In this document: piece by piece, positions 1 through 5,888 of the stretch
Position numbering within the stretch: position 1 is the first letter of the stretch
Layout: every line of letters starts with the position of its first letter
Origin: an uncultured Collinsella sp.
GTDB taxonomy: Bacteria; Actinomycetota; Coriobacteriia; Coriobacteriales; Coriobacteriaceae
DNA: 6,737 bases
NCBI GenBank assembly: GCA_902475375.1
Contig: CABRZC010000103.1
Coordinates: forward strand, 1-6,737
Direction: 5' to 3'
Position numbers and translations under genes: made by a program
The notes under the pieces: generated by a model
Databases searched by the model: none
Seen by the model: only the letters and a program-made list of their open reading frames with translations
Told to the model about the DNA's origin: nothing

Positions 1-22
1 CGCCCGGCGCATAAGCCGGGCG
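1..22 (-). terminator. Hairpin downstream of the SipW-type exported protein gene, cut by the window edge
   Basis: Bases 1-8 (CGCCCGGC) and 15-22 (GCCGGGCG) form a perfect 8-bp G+C-rich stem with a six-base loop. It lies 26 bases past the stop of the minus-strand gene at 49-870, the usual place for an intrinsic terminator. Any T-tract on the minus strand would fall left of base 1, so it cannot be seen, and the stem may also continue out of the window. Confidence 0.55.
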
Positions 23-48
23 CCCGTTAAAATGCAATGGACTGGAGA

Positions 49-870
49 TTATCCGACGTCGACTGCGTTGCCGTCCGTATTGACCGGAGTAGCAGTGAAC
101 GCAACAGTGACGCCGCAGTTCTTCAGATTGGCAAGGTTATCGGAGAAGACCGTAGAAGCCGAGCCGTCGTAGAAGACATAGACATCCACATCCACAGTTT
201 TATTTGCCCCAATTTCTGCTGCAAGGGCATCGCTGACATTCGTCCCGGCCTTCCCGGTCAGACTGTTGACGATAGCGGTCTCATCGCCATAGGCAGTCAG
301 CTCGGTCCCATCGGTGGTCCCTTTGTAGACGCCCCACTGATCTCCACACTTAACGAGAACGCAAATGGCACTCTTAAGACCATCCGACTTCTCACCGGCA
401 TTAACCGTTACAGAAGCAACCTTAAGGTTCTGGAATGAGCCCGCTTTTTCATCCGTGGTGCCGATCTTAAAAGACTGCTTCAGCGCATACTTGGAGCGAG
501 TCGGCGCATCGACTCCACCAACAGCGAAACGAGACTTAGCGAGCATATCCGACTTCTTTGCATCGGATGCGTATGCAGACTCAAACTGATAAGTGTCAGG
601 ATTAACTACATGATTCCATTGAGATGGGTAGAGCACGACCTCATCAGCACCCGCAGTCTGGGTTTCCTCGGTCTTCGTAAGCTCCTTATCAGACGGTAGG
701 CCAATCTTCAGGAATGGAGCGTTCGACTGAGCAGAAACCGACGCAGTCTTAGCTTCGACTTTGTTGTTGCTCACAAACCATGCGAAGGTGGCGGAGCCGA
801 GGGCTACGGCTGCCACGAGGACCATGGCGATGGCGGCGCCCATCTGCTTTTTTAATGCCTTGGTATCCAT
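49..870 (-). CDS. Exported protein with SipW-type signal peptide (TasA/camelysin-like)
   Basis: A 273-residue protein probably released to or through the cell surface. Residues 1-10 are basic (MDTKALKKQM), 11-30 are a hydrophobic core, and the run SATFAWFVSNNKVEA (26-40) is the hallmark of signal peptides cut by SipW-type signal peptidases, which mature TasA-like matrix proteins. Cleavage near A40 is inferred. The rest is Ala/Gly/Thr/Val/Asp-rich; near the C-terminus, VDVYVFYDGSA and GVTVAFTAT look like strands of the beta-sandwich seen in this group. I start it at the ATG at 868-870 because AGGGG sits five bases upstream and the signal peptide is then N-terminal. The frame stays open upstream to 1170, but that would bury the signal. 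By eye it is less G+C-rich than its neighbours. No SipW peptidase gene is in the window. The exact role (matrix, adhesion, other) is unknown. Confidence 0.85.
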   Translation of the reverse strand: MDTKALKKQMGAAIAMVLVAAVALGSATFAWFVSNNKVEAKTASVSAQSNAPFLKIGLPSDKELTKTEETQTAGADEVVLYPSQWNHVVNPDTYQFESAYASDAKKSDMLAKSRFAVGGVDAPTRSKYALKQSFKIGTTDEKAGSFQNLKVASVTVNAGEKSDGLKSAICVLVKCGDQWGVYKGTTDGTELTAYGDETAIVNSLTGKAGTNVSDALAAEIGANKTVDVDVYVFYDGSASTVFSDNLANLKNCGVTVAFTATPVNTDGNAVDVG

Positions 871-1267
871 GCGGACCCCTTTCTTTCCCCATTCATCCCA
901 GATGACCCTCGAGAAGCCCGGAAGGGGAGCCCGCGCTTTCGTGTTGGATGTTGCTTGCCCATCCTTTAGATATGGAATCGAGAATACCATAATTCTTACG
1001 ATTTCCTTATGAGTTTTCGGGAGCTTACATTCCGACAGATTTATGGGTCCACCTCGGGTTATGCGTGTGGCTATGTGAACACTATTCACCTTATTTGGTC
1101 TCTCTCCCGCAAAGCCGTAAGTCCCTCTTAAGCCTTGCGACCGCAGTTCCACGCCATCGCATACATTCACCCTCCGCCGAGCTTCGCCCTAGCCCTTCTC
1201 CACTCGCTATACTGGTGTGGCACGTGTCATTTTTGCCTGCTAAACAGGCTATTTGTTGGGAGGGTTC
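871..1267. other. Gene-free divergent intergenic region
   Basis: About 400 bases between the starts of two divergent genes. The open frames crossing it (for example the upstream extension of the minus-strand gene to 1170) lack protein-like composition and good ribosome sites. It is clearly more A+T-rich at 961-1100. A small inverted repeat GTGAA-CACTA-TTCAC lies at 1075-1089, and a 5-bp hairpin GCCTG/CAGGC at 1235-1249 lies just before the plus-strand gene. I found no convincing -35/-10 pair for the minus-strand gene. Its long leader could hold regulation that I cannot name. Confidence 0.5.
1208..1213 (+). promoter_or_regulatory. Possible -10 box for the 170-residue protein gene
   Basis: TATACT matches the sigma-70 -10 consensus at five of six positions and lies 55 bases before the ATG at 1268. 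No good -35 hexamer stands 16-18 bases upstream (the best is TTCGCC at 1183-1188, a 19-base spacer), so the call is weak. Confidence 0.3.
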
Positions 1268-1780
1268 ATGCCTGCCGCCAATCAACCCAAGGGAAGCGTT
1301 TCCACCGGATCTATCAAGCCGGTGACGCGCAAGGCCGTTCGTTGCCAGCGCGAAGTCGCCTGGCTGGTCACGCAAGCGGCCGGCAAGCTCGTCGCCACCA
1401 CCGACGACGTCAATGCACCCACGCCCAGCTTTGTACTGGCGGCGGCATTGTCGTACACCCGCAAGCAGGAGCAGACCGCTCAGGACCGTGGCGCCGCGAT
1501 TGACTACGAGGCCGTCATGACTCCCGACCTTGCAAACTTTTGTCAGGCTGCGGGGCTGCCCGCAGCACACAACGCGCTTTCGGACGCGGGCTACATGTTC
1601 ACGCTCTCGGGCGCAGACCTCATCCGCGACCTTTATGCCTACTGTAATGACCTGGACGAACGCATGGGAGACGCGGCGCAGGTCAAACCGGGTTACGCGA
1701 TCAAGCTCGCGCTACGGTTGTTCTTGCTGGACGGCGCCGCTGGCGACGTCGCCTCCTCCAAAGACAACGCCTCCGCATAA
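1268..1780 (+). CDS. Hypothetical protein, 170 residues, soluble
   Basis: I do not recognise this protein. It is Ala-rich with no signal peptide or membrane segment, so probably cytoplasmic. The first 20 residues are polar and likely disordered (Pro, Ser, Thr, Lys), 21-75 and 85-155 look mostly helical, and the last dozen residues (ASSKDNASA) are a polar tail. It has three Cys (26, 92, 126), not arranged as a metal site. I chose the ATG at 1268-1270 because GGAGGG (1259-1264) precedes it by three bases; that gap is short, and the in-frame TTG at 1253 would put the purine run inside the gene. It is the only plus-strand gene here, divergent from the exported-protein gene and convergent with the membrane-protein gene, so it is probably a single-gene unit. 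Codon use is G+C-rich and in line with the PilZ and AlbA_2 genes, which supports it being real. Confidence 0.75.
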   Translation: MPAANQPKGSVSTGSIKPVTRKAVRCQREVAWLVTQAAGKLVATTDDVNAPTPSFVLAAALSYTRKQEQTAQDRGAAIDYEAVMTPDLANFCQAAGLPAAHNALSDAGYMFTLSGADLIRDLYAYCNDLDERMGDAAQVKPGYAIKLALRLFLLDGAAGDVASSKDNASA

Positions 1781-1784
1781 CAAA

Positions 1785-1819
1785 AGCGCCGGGCCGAGAA
1801 TCAATCCCAGCCCGGCGCT
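1785..1819. terminator. Shared terminator between convergent genes
   Basis: AGCGCCGGGC (1785-1794) pairs perfectly with GCCCGGCGCT (1810-1819) around a 15-base loop. It fills the 47-base gap between the stop of the plus-strand gene (1780) and the stop of the minus-strand gene (1828). On the minus strand the stem is followed by a short T-run (bases 1785-1782); on the plus strand the tail is poorer in T, so it probably works best for the minus-strand gene. Confidence 0.8.
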
Positions 1820-1827
1820 CGTTCGTC

Positions 1828-3027
1828 CTACTTGTCCCCGTCCCCTGCGGGCGAGTTCTTTTGGTTGCGACGGTTACTCCAGGTCACGTTGTGCTCCTTG
1901 TAGTAATCGGGCGCCTCGTTGCCGCTCGCGCTAATGGGGTCGTTGCCAGTCAGGGTGTCGGCAATATCCTGCACGAACTTAATGAACAGGCTCGAGTCGT
2001 CGGTCTCGGACGAATCAAAGTCAAAGCCAAACTCCACCGCACCGCCGATGATCTTGTCCACGCACTCCGGGTCGTCGCCGTCCAGCCAAATGACCACGGT
2101 GTACTTGTCCACATCGCCCACGCGGAAGTTCGCATGGCTGATGGTCGTCACCACGTCTTTGGACGCAAACGGCTCGGTGTTGGGCTCGGGGTTGCCATCG
2201 GCCGCAGCCGCCGCATAGGTGGTGGGCTCGCCATTGCGATACACCCTCACGCGCGCCGCTTTATCCACGCCCTTGCTGGCGCTGACCACCTTGAGCTTGG
2301 CGCTATAGCCCAGATCGGTCTAGCCGGCGTTGCGGATATAGAAGGTGTACGCCACGTAGTTCTTGCCGTTGTGGCTACCGTCGATGTCGTCCAGGTTGTC
2401 GGGCAGATCCTCGGCAGCAATATTGGTGCCGTTATCCACGGCATCGGCGGCCAAGCGTGCGGTGGCGTTGTTAAAGTCGCCGTTGTCGGCAATGGCCACG
2501 CCGCGGCGGAACAGCTCCAAGCGGTTGAGGTTGATAGTGAAGTTACCCATGTTTTCCTGCATAAACGACAGGGCGAACAACACGCCAAAGGCAAGCGCCA
2601 GCACCACGAGGGCCTTTTGCAGCTTGTCCATGCGCAGCAGCGCCGTGCCGATGCGCTCCATGCGGCGCTTGGGCATGTACATGGAGACGACCGCGTCGGG
2701 GTCGATGTCGTCGAGGTCCTGGTCGGCCAGCGCCTGCTCCAGCTCCTCGATGCGCACCACGCCGCGCAGGTCGCGCTTGTGCTTGCTTTTGGGCTTGGAC
2801 TTGCCGAAACGCTTGCGGGAGGTGGGAGGCTGATCGAGGGCGGAGTCCTCGCCGGGCGCGTCCTCGGCATTGACGCGGGGTGCGTTCTGCAACGTATCCT
2901 CGGCCTGGCCCTCGGTCAAATCCTCAGCCATGCCCTCGGCCAAATCCTCGGCTACACCCTCAGCCTGATTCTCGGCCAAATCCTCGGCAGCTTGATCTTT
3001 ATTGTTGTTACGCTTGAACAGGGCCAT
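1828..3027 (-). pseudogene. Single-pass membrane protein gene split by an in-frame amber stop
   Basis: Intact, this frame would encode 399 residues. It starts at the ATG 3025-3027, five bases after the stop of the PilZ gene, with no clear ribosome site of its own, which suggests translational coupling. Order: residues 14-45 are an acidic AED/AEG repeat; 50-110 are charged, with a basic stretch (RKRFGKSKPKSKHKR, 71-85); 138-156 (KALVVLALAFGVLFALSFM) are one membrane segment; the rest would be outside the cell. Codon 236 is TAG (2320-2322). The same frame continues after it for 163 residues (TDLGYSAKLKVV onward, to YTVVIWLDGDDPECVD and a polar tail) to the real stop at 1828-1830. Both sides have the same codon style, and the motif FYIRNAG-x-TDLGYS reads naturally across the gap, so one base change in a Glu or Gln codon explains it. 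As written, only a 235-residue product lacking most of the outer domain is made. The outer domain faintly resembles TasA/camelysin-like beta-sandwiches. Function unknown. A sequencing error is the main alternative. Confidence 0.8.
2897..2992 (-). repeat. Four tandem 24-bp units encoding an acidic octapeptide repeat
   Basis: Units at 2897-2920, 2921-2944, 2945-2968 and 2969-2992 share a TCCTCGGCC...CTCGGCCAAA pattern on the plus strand. In the membrane-protein gene they encode an eight-residue repeat built of four-residue steps: AEDL, AENQ, AEGV, AEDL, AEGM, AEDL, TEGQ, AEDT. The stretch is at the cytoplasmic N-terminus and is strongly acidic and helix-prone. Near-identical units of 24 bp could change in number by slippage while keeping the frame. 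Confidence 0.8.
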
Positions 3028-3032
3028 GGCGA

Positions 3033-3698
3033 TCAGATCTTATATTTGGTGCGAATGTAGCCGACGTATTCTTTGACGAGCTCGCGCTCAATGTCGTCGG
3101 CGTAGCGGAACTGCAGGCCGCAGACGTTGCGGTACAGGCTGCCCTTGGGCGCGCGGCGCACCCAGCACACGATGCCCAGCTGCTCGGGCAGCTCGTGGCG
3201 CTCGCCCTGCAGGCGGATCGTGGGCATTTGCACGGACAGGGCCTCGCCCACGTCAGGATAATCGTTGAGGTAGATAGCCAGACCGCCGGCCGAGACGTCG
3301 ATGGTCATGGCGTCCTCGGGCTCGGGGGTCGGCGCGTTGTCGCGCTGGTAGGTCAGGCGCATGGCGACCTTAAAACGCTCGTCGCGGCGCTTGACGAAGG
3401 TGCGCTGCTCGGCGACTTTGCGCATTTTCCAGTAGGTGCGGATGCCCTTTTTCTCGACCGACTCAGGGTAGCCGGCGAGCACGAACGTCTCATCGCCCAC
3501 TTTGTATTGCAGCAGCAGCTTTTGGTTTTCGTCCATGATGAGCGGCTTGCCGGCGAGCATGGGCGCGCTCATAAGAAAGTACGCGTCGTCCAGGTTCTCT
3601 TTGTACGTGGCGAGCATGTTGAAGTCGGTTTTTTGGCCCATGGGCACGTCGAATGCCACCTGAAGCTTGGTCCCCGGCGTTATCTGTTGCTCTGCCAT
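3033..3698 (-). CDS. PilZ-domain protein, probable c-di-GMP receptor (YcgR-like)
   Basis: A 221-residue cytoplasmic protein with the two-part layout of YcgR-type receptors. Residues 5-95 match an N-terminal YcgR-N/PilZN-like beta domain (GTKLQVAFDV near the start). Residues 98-217 are the PilZ domain, with both c-di-GMP signatures: the RxxxR motif as RRDER (104-108) and the D/NxSxxG motif as DVSAGG (134-139). All key binding residues are present, so it should bind c-di-GMP. I start it at the ATG 3696-3698: GGGGGAG at 3704-3710 is a very good ribosome site five bases upstream, while the frame's next start (3731) has none. The stop is five bases before the start of the membrane-protein gene, so the two form an operon, and that protein is the natural partner. 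YcgR relatives brake flagella, but no motility gene is in sight, so the output here is unknown; secretion or surface control is only a guess. Confidence 0.88.
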   Translation of the reverse strand: MAEQQITPGTKLQVAFDVPMGQKTDFNMLATYKENLDDAYFLMSAPMLAGKPLIMDENQKLLLQYKVGDETFVLAGYPESVEKKGIRTYWKMRKVAEQRTFVKRRDERFKVAMRLTYQRDNAPTPEPEDAMTIDVSAGGLAIYLNDYPDVGEALSVQMPTIRLQGERHELPEQLGIVCWVRRAPKGSLYRNVCGLQFRYADDIERELVKEYVGYIRTKYKI

Positions 3699-3756
3699 GT
3701 TGTCTCCCCCAGTCGCGGGCGCCGATATCATCGTCGTGCGCGATGCGCATTGGGCT

Positions 3757-3784
3757 ATTGTAACTGCTTTGTCGCAGGTTTCGA
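3757..3784 (-). promoter_or_regulatory. Probable promoter of the PilZ / membrane-protein operon
   Basis: On the minus strand TCGAAA (3779-3784, four of six -35 matches) and TACAAT (3757-3762, five of six -10 matches) are 16 bases apart. They would start a transcript near 3750, with a leader of about 50 bases before the ATG at 3698. It is the best pair in the intergenic region. Confidence 0.45.
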
Positions 3785-3826
3785 TGCGCGGTGCGTGAAA
3801 TGCTGAGATGAGGGGCAGCGGGCAGG

Positions 3827-3845
3827 GCCAGCCGGCACGGCTGGC
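3827..3845. other. Compact G+C-rich hairpin
   Basis: GCCAGCCG (3827-3834) and CGGCTGGC (3838-3845) form a perfect 8-bp stem with a three-base loop. It lies downstream of the AlbA_2 gene, beyond the repeat cluster, and upstream of the PilZ promoter. It has no T-tract on either strand, so it may be a weak or factor-assisted terminator, or part of the adjoining repeat element. Confidence 0.4.
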
Positions 3846-3851
3846 GCCGTA

Positions 3852-3969
3852 CGAGCGTGGATTATTGGACGGTTTTTGGGCTTTTGGCAGCCGATTTCGT
3901 CCGAAAATCCACTGTCATTCGGTTGGCGTCCGATTATCCACGCTCGTGTGTCAGAAAATCCACGCTCAT
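3852..3969. repeat. Cluster of four GAGCGTGGAT repeat units
   Basis: Four copies of a roughly 20-bp motif, consensus GAGCGTGGATTnTCGGACG. One is on the plus strand (3852-3873). Three are on the minus strand: 3951-3969, 3927-3946, and a degenerate 3898-3918 reading ACAGTGGATTTTCGGACG. The first and the 3927-3946 copy are inverted 20-mers with only two differences, so they can fold into a long hairpin in the transcript of the AlbA_2 gene, whose stop is 33 bases away. A fifth copy is at 5769-5800. The layout resembles REP/BIME-type intergenic elements; whether it is a genome-wide family cannot be told from one window. Confidence 0.75.
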
Positions 3970-4001
3970 CCGGCGGGCGCAACTACGGCCATCGATATTC
4001 G

Positions 4002-5477
4002 CTAGCGCATCTGCCCTGCACGCTCCGTTAGTCGATACTTGCGATTGCGGCTCGTCGCCGCTGCCGTAGGCTCAATCTCGCCCTGAGCAATAAGCGCATT
4101 AACGCGCGTCCTAACTTGAGAGACGGTAAGCCCCGTGTGCCCTGCCAGCTCGCGCGTTCCCAACTCGTCATAGCGCTTGAGGGCCGCCATGATCAGGTCC
4201 CCACCATGATCGGCCTGCTCAACCTTGGAGCGATAGAGGACAACCTTAAACCGGTCAAAACCAGGGCAAAACAGGGGCTCGGCCAGACCGTGCGCACGCA
4301 TGGCATCGACCATCATCGGGATGCCCGATCCGTTGCCCTCGGCAGGAGAGCCCGCACCGTCGGGCAATGGGACAAGCGACTTGAGCTTCACGAGCGTCGC
4401 GTTGCGGCACCGAGAACTACCGTCAAACAGATTCTCGCGAGTTTTTCCGCCATAAAGACCGCCAGGGTTCGTCACCTCGATACGGTCATCAAAGACGTCA
4501 ACAGCGATCGACTGTCCACAGAACCGATCTCTGTATTCTCGGTGGATTACGGCGTTGGCAATCGCCTCACGCAAGACTTCCTCGGGAATCTCCAGCGAGT
4601 CGATACGCGAGACGCCTTGAACGGTCGAGGTGCGACGCAGGTTTTTGGCGACAGCCGCGACAGCATCCGAAATCATCTCGCCCAGGGTGCCCTCGCAGAC
4701 TGTGCGGTCCATGAACCTCAACGACCCCGCCGCGCCCTTTTGAGTTCCCGCATGGACAGCTACATCAATAAAGAGCTTAGGATAGAACTGCTGAGGGTAA
4801 ACGCCCGCGGCAAGGAGGCCAGCCTTGGTAACATTGCCCTGGGGGTCGAGGAAATTCAGACGCTCCATCTTTGTCTTCCTGTCCGTCGCACCGTGCATCG
4901 CTCGAGGCGTCAACGAATAGGCACGCTCTATCGTGCGGTCGACCAGCGACTCGTCGAGATCGCCCACACTCGTGCCGGGCACCGTATCGCGATCGCTAGG
5001 ACTCGTCCGTTCGTATGACGACAGCGCCAAAACCTCGGTCGACGAAAGCGGCACGTCTTTGTCATCGATGCGCTTGTAGCTGCCGCCCTGGGCGCCCCGT
5101 TCTATTACATAGCAAGGCTTGCTCGACGGGTCGAGCTCCTCGATTGTGATGACGAGAACAACGGTGCCCCGAAGCTCCACGCGCTCAATGGTGTATTTGG
5201 GCGGATTTGCCAGCTTTCCGCGACCGCCGGCATCGCCCATGCCCGCCACGAATTGGTTGAGCACTTTCTCGGTCTCAAAGTTTGCAACTGGGACAAAACC
5301 CGCGCGCTCGCTCACTCCGAGCACGATGATGCCGCCGGCGGTATTCGCGAATGCGCTAACCGTTTCCCATACGTCGCGGGAAAGCGTCGTGGCGCTCTCT
5401 TTCACTTCGACGCTAAGGTCATCCGAGCCCATGCGCTTTAATGACTCGAGCAGACCGGCCAGCTCGCTTTCGTTCAT
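4002..5477 (-). CDS. AlbA_2 (Schlafen-type) / HATPase / winged-helix protein, COG2865-like
   Basis: A 491-residue cytoplasmic protein. Residues 10-155 are an AlbA_2 (SLFN-like) domain: VEVKES (23-28), then VSAFANTAGGIIVLGVSE (40-57), the family's nucleic-acid-binding core. Residues 295-415 are a GHKL-type HATPase_c_4 domain: N-box EEVLREAIANAVIHREY (299-315), G1-like DRIEVTNPGG (331-340), and the glycine loop GNGSGIPMM (381-389). Residues 425-485 are a winged helix (GTRELAGHTGLTVSQVRTRV). This is the usual full-length order of COG2865 proteins, called transcriptional regulators or 'RecG-related' ATP-binding proteins; several have been linked to phage defence or stress, but no substrate is established. 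I start it at the ATG 5475-5477, seven bases after AAAGGA (5485-5490); the GTG at 5481-5483 is too close to that site. It has its own promoter, embedded in ATCTCTCGT repeats, which suggests autoregulation. No close partner gene. Confidence 0.88.
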   Translation of the reverse strand: MNESELAGLLESLKRMGSDDLSVEVKESATTLSRDVWETVSAFANTAGGIIVLGVSERAGFVPVANFETEKVLNQFVAGMGDAGGRGKLANPPKYTIERVELRGTVVLVITIEELDPSSKPCYVIERGAQGGSYKRIDDKDVPLSSTEVLALSSYERTSPSDRDTVPGTSVGDLDESLVDRTIERAYSLTPRAMHGATDRKTKMERLNFLDPQGNVTKAGLLAAGVYPQQFYPKLFIDVAVHAGTQKGAAGSLRFMDRTVCEGTLGEMISDAVAAVAKNLRRTSTVQGVSRIDSLEIPEEVLREAIANAVIHREYRDRFCGQSIAVDVFDDRIEVTNPGGLYGGKTRENLFDGSSRCRNATLVKLKSLVPLPDGAGSPAEGNGSGIPMMVDAMRAHGLAEPLFCPGFDRFKVVLYRSKVEQADHGGDLIMAALKRYDELGTRELAGHTGLTVSQVRTRVNALIAQGEIEPTAAATSRNRKYRLTERAGQMR

Positions 5478-5526
5478 CTGCACGTCCTTTCGCTCGGTCC
5501 GGCGGAGAATGCTGCAGACGGATTTC

Positions 5527-5601
5527 CCTCGTCTCTCAGTTATCTCTCGTAATTATCTCTCGTATTAGATATGAGTGAAAGATGAGAGATAAGATATCTC
5601 T
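5527..5601. repeat. ATCTCTCGT repeat block 1 (operator-like)
   Basis: Perfect ATCTCTCGT at 5542-5550 and 5555-5563, separated by AATT so that the period is 13 bases. Variants flank them: CCTCGTCTCTCAG (5527-5539), the inverted ATGAGAGAT (5582-5590) and ATCTCT (5596-5601). Clustered direct and inverted short sites over a promoter are typical of cooperative regulator binding. The downstream gene encodes a winged-helix protein that could be the binder. Confidence 0.75.
5552..5580 (-). promoter_or_regulatory. Probable promoter of the AlbA_2 gene, within the repeat block
   Basis: On the minus strand GATAAT (5552-5557, five of six -10 matches) lies 17 bases from TTTCAC (5575-5580), a poor -35. The -10 box sits between and partly inside two perfect ATCTCTCGT repeats (5542-5550 and 5555-5563). 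A protein bound there would block RNA polymerase, and the weak -35 fits a promoter that is tightly controlled or needs help. Confidence 0.45.
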
Positions 5602-5686
5602 ACCTGCTTCATTAAATCATGTTTTTGCTGGTGGAACAATCGATATTGAGACAATACCATGGTTGCTTGTCTCTTTGCTGTTGAGC

Positions 5687-5754
5687 TATCTCTCGTAATT
5701 ATCTCTCGTCTTTAATCTATCTCTCGTGTTAGTGACGAATGAGAGACGAGAGAT
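5687..5754. repeat. ATCTCTCGT repeat block 2 (operator-like)
   Basis: Perfect ATCTCTCGT at 5688-5696, 5701-5709 and 5719-5727, and one inverted copy at 5746-5754, with a CTCTCAT variant inverted at 5739-5745. The stretch 5687-5709 is identical over 23 bases to 5541-5563 in block 1, 146 bases away, so the blocks are probably a duplication or share tight constraint. An A+T-rich spacer of about 85 bases separates them. GATAAT recurs on the minus strand at 5698-5703, but without a -35. Confidence 0.75.
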
Positions 5755-5768
5755 GCGTGAGTGATGCA

Positions 5769-5800
5769 TGAGCGTGGATTATTGGACGGTCAGAAAATCC
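5769..5800. repeat. Compact GAGCGTGGAT repeat, fifth copy
   Basis: The stretch 5770-5790 is identical over 21 bases to 3853-3873. It runs straight into GTCAGAAAATCC (5789-5800), which matches the minus-strand copy at 3949-3960. The two halves make a quasi-palindrome (GGATTATTGGAC against GGATTTTCTGAC, nine of twelve). So this looks like the left cluster's two ends without the middle. It lies just beyond the terminator of the PTS remnant and just upstream of the AlbA_2 control region. Confidence 0.75.
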
Positions 5801-5809
5801 CTCAAACAA

Positions 5810-5843
5810 AAAACGGGGCCGGCCTTACGCCGAGCCCCGTTTT
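5810..5843. terminator. Intrinsic terminator after the PTS remnant
   Basis: AAAACGGGGC (5810-5819) pairs with GCCCCGTTTT (5834-5843); a GGC/GCC pair inside the loop can extend it. On the minus strand it ends in a run of six T (5813-5808), ideal for stopping transcripts of the gene ending at 5889. The symmetric A/T tails make it usable from both sides, so it also insulates the AlbA_2 unit. Confidence 0.85.
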
Positions 5844-5888
5844 CAAACGGTCAGTTAGTTATCCAACGCGCGAGCATAGCAGTCAACA

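Noticed and set aside
49..1170. A 373-residue version of the exported protein
   Set aside because: The extra 100 residues are not protein-like and would bury the signal peptide; the ATG at 868-870 has a good ribosome site.
2287..2289. GTG start of a separate 153-residue protein downstream of the amber codon
   Set aside because: It is just the first in-frame alternative start within continuous coding sequence; no ribosome site precedes it, and the product would begin inside a beta-rich domain.
2320..2322. Amber codon as programmed readthrough or a pyrrolysine site
   Set aside because: The gene's own final stop (1828-1830) and that of the AlbA_2 gene (4002-4004) are also TAG, so general amber suppression would disturb normal ends, and no stem-loop or special context follows the internal TAG.
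1861..3060. A plus-strand open frame of 399 codons opposite the membrane-protein gene
   Set aside because: Its Val/Leu/Gly/His-rich sequence mirrors the codons of the minus-strand gene, it has no ribosome site, and its repeats are the complement of the acidic repeat. It is a G+C-driven shadow.
4116..5018. A 300-codon plus-strand frame opposite the AlbA_2 gene
   Set aside because: The opposite strand has clear AlbA_2, HATPase and winged-helix motifs; this frame has unlikely composition (Arg/His-rich) and no ribosome site.
5527..5754. CRISPR array
   Set aside because: The repeats are 9 bases long with 4-30 base gaps and include inverted copies; there are no regular spacers and no cas genes.
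3852..5800. Insertion sequence carrying the AlbA_2 gene
   Set aside because: No transposase, and the flanking repeats are direct rather than terminal inverted repeats; a recombination-borne module remains possible.
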